Below, piece by piece: positions 44,389 to 53,922 of a DNA stretch of 64,000 bases. The notes beneath the pieces were generated by a model. That model was given only the letters and a program-made list of their open reading frames with translations, did no database searches and was not told the origin of the DNA. Position 1 is the stretch's first letter. Every line of letters starts with the position of its first letter. This DNA comes from Podospora comata (Eukaryota > Ascomycota > Sordariomycetes > Sordariales > Podosporaceae). The stretch lies in contig CP071496.1 of assembly GCA_017354895.1 (NCBI GenBank), positions 2,852,001 through 2,916,000 on the forward strand, in the 5' to 3' direction. A program made the position numbers and the translations under genes.

Positions 44389-47185
44389 CTAAACGATAGG
44401 CTTCGACATGGGAGCAATAAGACCCTGCTTGACGATAACCCTCGGCTTGGTAGCGCTCTGGAACGTCTCCTTGGTCTGCCATTCCGGCCCAACAGGCAGA
44501 CGCAACGAGCGCTCGTATTGCTGCTGAGACTCGAATGGGAATGGTAGCGAGGTAGCGAGGTAGGCATCGTTCTATCATGTCTGTTAGCATCGTCGTCCCT
44601 TGGAATATTGAAAACCGAGCCAGCAAACATACCTTCTTCACCCTCCTCTCGCTGATAATAGCATCCTTCAGCTTGTAATCCTTTCTGCTCGTCTTCTTGA
44701 CACCCTCCACCTTGGTCACGAACCGCCCCTTGTGCCGCCTCTGTTCGCGAGCACTGACACCCTCGCCCACCCAGCTGCCCCAGCCAGGAAGGGTGTTGTC
44801 GATTTCCTTGTCGTCGTCTTCGTCCATGATCTCGGCCTTTTCCCTGTGGAAGTCACCTACGACGTCCTCGCCGGCGAAGGCGCGCTTGATGAGCTCCTGA
44901 TCGCGGATGGCCATGGGAAGGTGGATGGCGTCAGAGTCGTCAGTGTCATTGCCATCATCCGCCTCGGCAGTCTTGGACTTTGGCTTGGATGACTTGGTAG
45001 CAAGCGCAACGGAGTTGGACAGATCGAGCTCCGGTGCCGGGGCCTTGCCGGCCGCTTTCTTGCTCTTGCGACCCTCTTGCGGCACGCGAGACCAGGCTCC
45101 AGGCGCGCTGGGTGCTGATACTATTGGCTCAGCTTCGACAGCCTTCTTCTGTTTCCGAGATGGTGCTTCGGTCATTCCCACGTCGTCCTTGAAGACGACT
45201 GGTTCAGAGGACTTCGCCGCCTTCTTCTTTGACTTGGGTGAGTTGGCCGGGAGCTTAGCATCCGCCCTGCCCATGCCATACTGGCGACGGCCAATATCCA
45301 TCTCCTCGCCAGACTCCTCCGCCTCAGAGTCGAGTTCACGACGTATTTGTGCCACAAGATCATCGTTCTCTTTCCTCCGGATCTCCTCGCCTCTCTGCAT
45401 AAACTTCATGCTCATCAGCCCAGTCTTTGGTTCATCGTCATCGCTGTATTGAGCCGCCCGGTCGAGCTCAGACAACAGCTTCTGCTTCTCATCCTTCTCG
45501 TCGCCAGATCCCATTGAAACATCAGAGTCATCATCGGAGCCTTTGCGGCCCTCGACACGGCGCCTAAGCTCCTCTTTTCTCCGCGCCATATCCGTAAGAC
45601 CAGCGCGGAAGTCCTCGTCCCAGACAGCACGACCAGCCTTCTTGCCCAGCTTGGCCCACTTGCTGTCTCTGTGCCTGGTACCCATGCGCTCCTCCGCACG
45701 TCTCCGGTCTTGCATTTCCCGCTCGGCCTCTGAGTCAATCTCACCAGCCTCGACAAGAGCATCGTAAGCGGCCTGCTCGTCCTTGAGACCCTCCTTGCGG
45801 TGAATGCGGCGATAAGCCTTACTCTTGATTTTCTTGATGCGCTTCTGGCGGGCCATCTCGCGATCGTGCAATTCTCTCTCCCGACGCTTCTGCCGTGTGA
45901 TCTCCTTTTGCTCGGCCTTTGACAGCCTCTCTGACTCATCAATGAGACCACCCTCGTTCTTCTTTTCCTTGGAAGCGCTAGGGCCGAGACCGCTTTCCTC
46001 CATGATGCTCAAAATAGCGCTCTCAAGCTCCGTCCCAGATGTCTTCTGATTTACCGGCATGAGCTCTTCGCTAGCAAGGCCCTTATCATGGGCATTCTGC
46101 GCAAGTGGAAAAATAAGGTGATCCGCTCGACGGTTCGACTTGACGGTATCAATCCAGCGATCAAGCGTCTTGTTTGTCTCGGAATAAGCCGCGCTTCGCA
46201 GATTGCGATCCTGCAATGTCTTCGCAAGAGGAACATCAAGTCTCGTCTTCTTCTCGCCCCTGTCCTCCTTGTTCATCAACTTGATCGACTTCTTGATATG
46301 CTCGTCGTTGATCCCCGCCAACCCAAGATCGGCCAAACTGAGCTTTGCGTTCCCCGACCCCTGATTATCCTCCTCTTCTTCACTGTCCTCCCCGCCAAAA
46401 GCAGAAATCTTTCTCCTCAGCTCACTCAACCTCTCCTCATCCACCTCATCATCCTCACTACTCTCATCATCCCCATCCGTCGACTCGTCATCCTCGTCCT
46501 CCTCGTCCTCCTCGTCCTCCTCCTCACTATCACTCCCCGTCCCCCCTTCCCCACCCTCCTCCTCACTAGAAGAATACTGATCCAACGCCGTCGCCAAATC
46601 AATCGCATCCGATCCCAAGCTCTCCAAATCACTATCCTCCTCCTCACTCTCCTCCCCCCTTTTCTTTTTCTTATCCCTCCCCCCCTTCCCAAAACTATAC
46701 CCCTCAAACCTCTCCTCATCACTCTCCCCAAACGCCTCGTCCGAGTCCAGCTCCGAGTCCTCATCCTGACTCCCCACACCCACATGCCACTCCTCACTGT
46801 CCTCACTCCCCGCGGCATCATCCGAAAACCCTTCAAACTCGTCCTTTTTGGCCTTTTTCCTTTGCGGCGGCGCTCCCTCCTCCTCCTCCTCCTCATCCTC
46901 GTCGTCAAAATCTTGGTCCTCGTCCTCCTCGTGAGCCCGCTTTTTGGAGGGCTTCTCCACCTTTTCCTCTAGATCTCGGTAGCGCACGCCTTTTTGGCGG
47001 CGTTCTGGGCCGAGGGATTCCTCGGCTAGGGCGAAGGCGTCGAGGGCTTTGGATTGGGATTTGGAGCGGGATTTGGGGATCGATGATAATTTGTTGCTGC
47101 TGCTTGGTTGAGGTCTGCTGCCCTTGTTTTTGCCGCTGCCACCTCCGGCGAGGACGGGGCGGCCGTGGGATTGGCGGCCTGGCAT
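44389..47185 (-). CDS. UTP14: U3 snoRNP / SSU processome protein Utp14
   Basis: Exon 1 (47185-44633) and a short exon 2 (44571-44389), with a 61-bp intron, encode 911 residues (yeast Utp14, 899). The start MPGRQSHGRPVLAGG at 47185 fits the family; an in-frame ATG over 300 bp upstream would overlap the promoter. The N-terminal third is a succession of Asp/Glu/Ser runs and Lys patches. The conserved core contains the LDRWIDTVKSNRRADHLIFPL type region, KIKSKAYRRIHRKEG and ERMGTRHRDSKWAK, with GWGSWVGEGV near the C-terminus. Exon 2 completes the C-terminus (NDAYLATSLPFPFESQQQYE). Utp14 is a nucleolar protein that activates the helicase Dhr1 to release U3 snoRNA during 18S rRNA maturation. It is divergent with the mL41 gene. 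Confidence 0.96.
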
Positions 47186-47598
47186 GTTCTGTGGTCGTCG
47201 TGGTGTCGCTGTACTCTGGGGAGGTGATACTGAGGGAGGAATGGGTGTCGCGCGATCAAGAATTGCCCGTCGCGTGGGTGAGTCGTAAATTTGCTGTGAC
47301 GGGTGTTGTAAAACGGTTGCGCAAACCACATCAACCAGCCGTGCTCTCTTTCTCTCCAGACACCCAAAGATTATTTTCTGCCCACCTCCCAAAAACTCGA
47401 ACTTTTGGGCGGTGAGAGCTTCTACCCCACAATTTCTGCGAGGTAAGAGCGTCCCACCAAAAGTCTTGGCATTTCCTTGCCGGCCGGGGGAAGCCCACCT
47501 CAGTGCCAAAATTATTTCCCACTGAGCTGCCCCATGCCGACGCCGACGACGACGACATCACCGCCTATCCAAGCAGTAAACCTCACCCACCCGCCAAA
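47186..47598. promoter_or_regulatory. 413-bp divergent promoter UTP14/MRPL27
   Basis: A short shared upstream region between a nucleolar ribosome-assembly gene and a mitochondrial ribosomal-protein gene. The repeated words AAAACTCGAACTTTTGG and CCACCAAAAG occur in the middle (about 47391-47463). Co-expression is inferred from the arrangement alone. Confidence 0.5.
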
Positions 47599-47989
47599 AT
47601 GCAACCCACCCGCGCCCTCCTGGGCATGCGCTACCGCAAGCTCCGCCTTACAACCAAGGACGTCAACAAGGGCTTCTACAAGGGCACCGGCTCCGGCTCC
47701 ATGGGCCGTCACACCTCCCGCGGCGGCTACATCATCGAGTGGAACAAGGTGCGGACTTATGTCTGTCCCGATTTGACTGGGTTCAAGGTAACTCACTCGC
47801 TCTCCTACTACTTCTTTCCTCCTCCTCCGCCAAAATTAGATGAATAAATGCTGACGAAGACCTAATTAGCTCACCCCCTTTGTCACCAACGCCGTTAAGA
47901 GAACATACGGACAGTACGACACCAAGCTCGGGCCGAGGGACCCCCAGGAGTATCTCGCGAGGTGGAAGTCGGAGAACGGTCTTGATTAA
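47599..47989 (+). CDS. MRPL27: Mitochondrial ribosomal protein mL41 (MRPL27)
   Basis: Two exons (47599-47787, 47870-47989) with an 82-bp intron encode 102 residues. The start was chosen at ATG 47599 (GCCAAAATGC); an upstream in-frame ATG would add 32 residues of acidic sequence unsuited to a mitochondrial presequence. Family blocks: LTTKDVNKGFYKGTGSGSMG, then HTSRGGYIIEWNKVRTYVCP, and after the intron LTPFVTNAVKRTYGQ. Arg and Lys are frequent near the N-terminus, consistent with import. The protein is a component of the large subunit of the mitochondrial ribosome. Size is typical for fungi (yeast 146). Confidence 0.94.
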
Positions 47990-48302
47990 ATGGTGTGGGA
48001 GAAGGAGAAGAAGAAGAAGAAGAAGAGCTGGGATGGGAAGTGTTGTACATATATGGCGTGGAATTTTTCGGACTGGCGTTCAGGGCGTTGTTTTACAACT
48101 GACTTCCAAGGAGCATCTATCCATCATGCTGCTGTATATCTATCTACTGTACAAAACAAAATCACACCAAACTTATCAAAACTATATCAAGAATTTCGAA
48201 ACTATCAATTACCATTAAAACTAAACCCCCTAACCAAACAATCTTTGCTAACACTAATCGAAAGGGTATCCAGCAAAACACAAACAAAAGAAAAATCCAG
48301 TC
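47990..48302. other. Convergent 3' region between MRPL27 and the lipase gene
   Basis: 313 bp with no gene. A GAAGAA microsatellite (about 48000-48028) lies just after the MRPL27 stop codon. Confidence 0.55.
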
Positions 48303-51300
48303 TCAGTACGATGCCCTAGGCACCTCATCAGCAGTCACAAACCGATCCAGCTCCGGCCTGCTCTGCCCAGGAGTAGCAGTATACATGCTCCCAGTCAGCA
48401 CACTCGGCGTCGGCAACGGCGTAGCCTTATCCTCCCCCTCATCCTCTTCTGTCCACACCGTGCCGACCTCACTCTTGGACGCCTTTGGATCACTCACTCC
48501 CGGCTCATCCAACGTCGTCCACTCAGTCGCAACAGTAATATTCGACGCTCTTTCGACTGCTCTCTTCGGAGTAGACATGGTGTCATCATCCGACACCCTC
48601 TGGACACTGATAGCCGGCGCCTCGAGCGGCGCAGTTCTCGAGGGTGCCAAACTGACGGAATCAGCTGTCGACAGCCGGACGGAATCAGCTGTTGACAACC
48701 GGACGGAACTCTGTTCCATAGGCGAAGCAGGCGCAAGTGTGATCATGGAGGCCGTCTCCGCTTCTTTGCGCATAGAGAATGGCATGGCCACCCCGCCGAG
48801 AAAGAGCCGTTTGCCAGTCACGCCTGTGCTGTTGTCCTCCGGCGACAAAAGACCAGAATTCCCTTCGTCAGTGTCTTGAGCATCGGCCTCAGTCCCCTTT
48901 GCATCATCATCATCATCACCCCCCCTTTCCTCCTCCGGCACCATCGGGCCAGCAGGCTTCAAATCCGCCTCCTTCTTCTTCTCCTCCCCCCCCTTCACCT
49001 CGGGCAACTTCTCATCCTCCTTCTCATCCCTCACCAGCTTCTTCCAACTCTTAATCTTGCTCCTCACCGGACTCCCCCCAACCTTTCTGTTCTCCTTTTC
49101 CTTCTCAACCCCCTGCAACCTGATATCCTCCCACTCCCTCGCCCCCTCCCCCTCAGCCTTATTCCCCGCCTTGTACTCCCTCCCCACCGACTTCCCAAGC
49201 CCGCCCTCCGCCAACGCCATATTCCCCCTCGTCCTCTCGTCATGCTTGCTCCCCCAGCTCCCCCAAAGACTAAGCCCATAACTCCTCCCCTTCCCCTTCT
49301 TCTTCCTCTCCACCGCACCCCCATCATCAATCTTCCTCCTCCCCGCCAGCGCCGTCGGGGGCGGCACCTCCCCCTCCCCAAACACCTCATACCCCACCTT
49401 CATGTCCTTGATCCGCTGCTTATGCACACGCGCCTTTGTCTTTGCAAATTTCACATCCCACCTCTTTTTGTGCTCGTACCACTTCCTGACAGTGCCTACT
49501 TTGACTACCCCAACCAGATCCCGGGACATGGTGCAGCCTGGCAGAGCGGAAGGTGGGTCAAGGGGGAAGATGTCCCCGTGGCGGGTGACGCGGTGGCGGA
49601 TCATGTTGTTTTTGAACGGGGGCAAGGGGGAGGAGGCGGTGCCGATGGAGAGGGGGCTTGTCGGGGTAGGGGTATTCTTCTCCTGATCAGTCGTTTTTTG
49701 CTCAGTGGTTTCGGTCTTCTTGAGGGGAAACATTAGTGGATCTGATAGGAATAGGAAGATGGGAAAGCACTTACCACCTCGGGCTTTGTCTTATCCTCCT
49801 CACCATCACTCGAAGAACTATCGTTCGAAATGACAGAGATGACATCATCATCCAAAATCGCAATCTCGGTCCCTTGTGCCCTCGCCAGCGCCCAGGCCGA
49901 GAACTGGGCCACGCTGCGGTACATGTATTTTGCCGGCCTGGTGAAGCTCAGTGTAGGGCCGACGTGGCACATGTCGTCCCAGACTTGGAGGTACACGTCG
50001 GTGGGCTTGTATCTTTCCACCTGGGCTCTGGCGTGGTCGTCCATCAGGGCTTCTGGTGGGAGGTACTGCGAGGGGTTGGCGCACTTGTGGGCGATGTAGA
50101 TTTGCTCGTCGCGGAGGACTTCACCGCCGCCGACCATGATGAGGAGAGGCGGTAGGCCGCCGAGAGTAGGTTGCATGATCGGGCTGACCAGAGGGTGGGC
50201 TAGGAGGTCGTTGGTGGTGTAGATCTGGTGTCATGGTTAGTGTGTTGTTTAGATATTCAAGAGGTTGAGAAACATACCTGAATCTGCTCCCTGACCGTGA
50301 TCTGCTCCCCGTCAATATCAAACATCAGCTTATGCGTAGTCTCCTTGACATCCTTCTGACTAGGAACATGAGCCTTATCCGACCCGCCCTCCTTCTCGTC
50401 CATCTCCTTCTCCTCGGCGATCTCCTGCTTCTGCTGCATGGCAACCTTCTTGAGCTCGTTCAGCTCATCCTCATCCGGCGGAGGCCACGCAGGCGACGGC
50501 TTGTGGTGGAAACCGGAAGGTGGAATATAATCCATCGGACAATCACCCGCAACACTCGGAAAGGAGTGCGTCAAATCAGCCCAGGGACTGATCAGAACCG
50601 CGCCTGCTGGCAGAGGCAGCCCCCCATCTCTGAGGATAACCATCACCGACAAAATCATACCCGCGCCGGCCGAGTCGCCCGCGAGAATAATAGTGCTGGA
50701 CTCCTGCTGCGTCAAAAGATAGAGATACGTCGCCAAACAGTCCTGCAGACCGCAAGGAAAAGGATACTGCGGCGCAAGTCTGTACCGCGGCGCGAGAGCC
50801 CTCGCCTTCAATTTTCGCGCATGTCGTTGAATCTGATACCGATGCTCGTCCACACTGCCAAAATAATACGCTCCCCCATGAACATAAAGCATGACGCGGT
50901 TTCCTGGGTCATTTGCCTTCAACCGCTCCTGGTAATCAGCCTTCATCTCGATCCACTCCGCCCTGAGCGCATGCTTCTCCTTGCGCCACTGCCACCATTG
51001 CTTTCCGCCTACTTGACGAAGACCTTCTGGGCCGAGTTGTTCAGCCAGCAGATCGGCCGACCTCGAGAGATCGCGCTCTGGAATATCGACCACGTCGACT
51101 TTGACCCATTGAGGGTGAGGGACCCATTGGCTGGTGAAGGCTTGGAGATCCTCGACTGTGTGACGCGAGGCATACTGAAGAAACGAGCGAATAAGATGAA
51201 GACCCTCGTCATACGACAGATGAGCCGTGGGCTTTTTGGCCCGTGGTTTCCGACTGAGGTACTTTTGGGAAGTCAGCTAGCTGTTGGTCCTTTTTATCTC

Positions 51301-51381
51301 CTGAACGGGATCACTTACATGCGATAAAAGAGTGGATATGACCGTTGGCGTAACCGCCAAACCCACTGTTGCAGTGTTCAT
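48303..51381 (-). CDS. HSL-type lipase/esterase with long C-terminal extension
   Basis: Four exons (51381-51319, 51261-50278, 50224-49775, 49718-48303), all phase 0, give 970 residues. The alpha/beta-hydrolase domain spans about residues 60-480: oxyanion motif HGGAYYFGS at 149, nucleophile elbow GDSAGAG with Ser218, VLRDE as the probable acidic site and a late His in WDDMCHVG. This is the hormone-sensitive-lipase family pattern, acting on acylglycerols or other esters. A charged insert (Glu/Lys-rich) follows PPDEDELNELKK. The last 490 residues hold a conserved-looking basic block (RDLVGVVKVGTVRKWYEHKKRW) and then disordered Lys/Glu/Ser sequence with a tandem RLSTADSV. The final intron is short (56 bp), and its acceptor follows a CTAAT branch site. 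Substrate and location cannot be told from sequence. Confidence 0.88.
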
Positions 51382-52326
51382 GTTGCTGCTGCTTGTGTTT
51401 GCTAACTCTGCTTTACTCCTCCTTCATCCCTCGACGACTTGTGAAAAGAAAATATGTAACAGCTGAATGGTAAAACAATAAAATAAAAAAATAAAAAATG
51501 AAAAATAATGCAAAAGGTGAACACGGTCGGCGCGTCTAGATCTTCACAGCAGTCGATCTAATACCCGGTATTTATCTTCTGTCGCATGATGTCATATGCC
51601 ACCCAACCTGCAGCACCACCCAACGGGAAAATCGTGGCAGTCACCCAGATCAACCACGAGCTTTTCAGGCGTGTAGCAACACTCTCTCAGGGACCAATCG
51701 TGGGTAATTGGTGATTGGTAAAGCTGGCTAGATCCGCCCTGAAAAGTGAAACCGACACAATCGCAAGTTATCGTTGGCTGCCTTTGGTGTTTCACAAACT
51801 GGACGCCTCTGACTAGTTGTCAACGTGCCGCTTCTTGGATTTGAACCGAGGTGTCAATATGATTAGAATTCTAATAATGATGGCGCGAAGAGAGAAACTT
51901 ATCATTCAAAATGTAAAACAAAACACTCCAATTTCTCCTAGTTTTCGCCTTGTTGCATCTTTGATACACCCCTGGAACAATGAGATTTGTTAGTAGGGGG
52001 CGGCCCTGAGAAGGGGTCCAATTACAGCGGCCCCACCGCTGTTTGGCAGCTGCGATGCGTACCCCAGCTTTTGGGGGCGCACTGACCACCCCCACCTCGG
52101 ACGACAGCTTCAGCATCCGGGCCCCGCGATGCAGAGGAAGGGAGCACCGCGTCACTTGAGCTCTGCCTGGTAGCAACGACCACCCGACGACGACACAACT
52201 TCTCTGCCTCGACACTAGCTAATTCAACCCTAGCTAATTCAACCCGTTTAACACCCTCACCTCCATCCCCCCAACCCAATCCAACCTCCAATCCCCCACA
52301 ACCACACCCAAAAATCAGTCACAATC
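51382..52326. promoter_or_regulatory. Divergent promoter region, lipase / RING protein
   Basis: 945 bp between two divergent genes. An AATAAAATAAAAAAATAAA-like A-rich tract lies near 51478-51505. The last 110 bp before 52327 are C-rich leader with the duplicated word TAGCTAATTCAACCC. No gene is seen. Confidence 0.5.
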
Positions 52327-53019
52327 ATGGCCTCCCAATACGAAGGCAAGCTCCCCCACCGTCACCACCAACCATTCCATCTATCCCCCTACATATGCTA
52401 ACCTCCCCCAACAGTCGAACACAACATCAAAACCCCCCCTCCCCCCACCCGCCGCCGCCAAATAGACATGTCCACCTTCACCTCCCACCTCACCTCCACC
52501 ATCACCCCCGACCACATCACAAACCCCCACTCCATCCCAAACCCAGTCGACCTCTCCGCCGCCTTCCGCCTAGTCCAAGACCAGTTCCTCACCCTCGCCT
52601 CCTCGGCCCCCTCCCAAGAAAACCAGTCCTTCCTCCTCTCCCTCGCCCAGTCTCTCGAGGAGGACACGCTCCACCCCCCGACCTCCCTCGAGGGCACCTC
52701 CCAGGAGTTCGTCGACTCCCTCGATCGCGTCCCGCGCAAGTCCCTCTCCCCCGACGACAAATGTCCCATCTGCATGGAGAACTTCCTCGACGATCCCTAC
52801 TGCTTGGTGGCTGAGCTCCCTTGCGGGGGGAGACACAGGTTGGATCTGGAATGTGTCGGCCCATGGTTGAGAACAAAGGGGACGTGCCCTTGCTGTAGGG
52901 CTGACTTGGGAGAGCGAAAAAAGAGGAAGGAGGCGGAAGAGAGGGAGAAGGAGAAGGGCAAGAAACAAGAGGTGGAAGAGGAGGAGGAGGAGGATGATAT
53001 GGATGGGTTGTATGCTTAA
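52327..53019 (+). CDS. RING-finger protein, probable E3 ubiquitin ligase
   Basis: A 19-bp first coding exon (52327-52345) and exon 2 (52415-53019) encode 207 residues. The 69-bp intron begins GCAAGC and ends CCAACAG with a GCTAAC branch site, so it is a GC-AG intron. The joined frame reads MASQYEVEHNIKTPPPPTRR and runs on into the long open frame. A RING-H2-like domain lies at about residues 140-185: CPICMENFLDDPYC, then a short loop, HRLDLECVGPWL and CPCCRADL. The tail is a Lys/Glu coiled-coil-like run ending in an acidic patch (DDMDGLYA). The RING suggests E2 binding and ubiquitin transfer; the substrate is unknown. If transcription starts later, translation from the internal ATG at 52468 would keep the RING. 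Confidence 0.85.
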
Positions 53020-53299
53020 TGTGGGTGGCACATGCACAAAGAGCGCTGGGAAAGAATATGGGAAGTTAGCGATGCGATATCTGTCTCTCTGGTCTGTATA
53101 AAATGCTTGCAATCCCCAATAACCCGATGCAAAGATGCGAAATGACATTTGGCGAGACAAGGCAACATGCCCTTATTCAACAACCTGAGCTTTTATACTC
53201 CCTTCACTCTCCTGTTTGCTGAGGCGAAAGTATGCACACCTGATGCTCAGCCAATAAACAACCCATCCATCCTCCTTCTTCTTCTGTTTGTTGCGGTTC
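53020..53299. other. Convergent 3' region
   Basis: 280 bp between the RING gene and the small mitochondrial-protein gene; no separate gene is visible. Confidence 0.55.
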
Positions 53300-53722
53300 T
53301 CATTTTGGAAAAGAACTCGTCATCCTCCCCGCCTTCTTCCCCTCCTTACTAGAGTGGCTCTCCCTCGTCTTGCCATCCCGCGGTGCTTGTTTCTCCTCTG
53401 CCCTCTCGTTTGTTTCCTTTGATATTTCCCGGTTGGCTCCCGAGGCTTCCAAGGGGTTGTCGTACGGCCCCTTCCAGCAGGATTGGAATTCCAAGTCGGG
53501 GTCTGTGACGGTTGGGTCGAAGGCTGTGGCGCACTCGGCGGCTTCGTCGTCCGAACCAGATTTGGTGGAATCGTTGGGTCGGGGTTTGAGGGAGGTGCGG
53601 TCTTGGTCGTCCTTGTAGGCTTGACGGGGGAGAGAGGGGTTGTATTGACGGGTTAGGGAAAGGGAGGAGAAAATGGGAAGGGGAGGCAGGGGGCGGCGGA
53701 GGGTGGTGCGGAGGAGGGACAT
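53300..53722 (-). CDS. Small protein with predicted mitochondrial presequence, unknown function
   Basis: A single exon of 140 residues. ATG 53722 starts MSLLRTTLRRPLPPLPIF, rich in Arg, Leu and Ser without acids, a good mitochondrial targeting sequence; an in-frame start further upstream would bury it. After SLTRQYN the chain is hydrophilic and probably disordered, with the motif NDSTKSGSDDEAAECATAFD and then PYDNPLEASGANREISK. Small fungal proteins with a similar S-G-x-D-D-E-x-A-x-x-x-x-A-F/Y-D/N-P pattern exist without an assigned role, as far as I can recall. No membrane segment or known domain is seen. A perfect TGACGTCA lies 192 bp upstream. Confidence 0.7.
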   Translation of the reverse strand: MSLLRTTLRRPLPPLPIFSSLSLTRQYNPSLPRQAYKDDQDRTSLKPRPNDSTKSGSDDEAAECATAFDPTVTDPDLEFQSCWKGPYDNPLEASGANREISKETNERAEEKQAPRDGKTRESHSSKEGKKAGRMTSSFPK

Positions 53723-53913
53723 GATGCCTGGTGTGCTGGAATATATGTTATTCTTGGAGCGGGGGTCAACAGGTGTTTCCCGCCTGGGGAGAGGATTCAA
53801 TTTGATCAAGTATCGTGCAGTAGGGATGGCCAACTGATGGTGTTGCACAGAGATAATCGAACCACCACGTCTAAGTGGTGGTGCCCCCCAAACCATAAAC
53901 AATGATCCCCCTC

Positions 53914-53921
53914 TGACGTCA
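53914..53921. promoter_or_regulatory. CRE palindrome TGACGTCA upstream of small mitochondrial gene
   Basis: A perfect palindrome about 190 bp upstream of the start codon at 53722, followed by TGACGACG. The position fits a promoter element for a bZIP (ATF/CREB) factor. This is inference from motif and distance. Confidence 0.35.
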
Positions 53922-53922
53922 T

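Noticed and set aside
51800-51870. TTTGAACCG-type sequence resembling a tRNA T-loop on the minus strand
   Set aside because: The stem has a mismatch and no acceptor, D-arm or anticodon arm can be paired around it.
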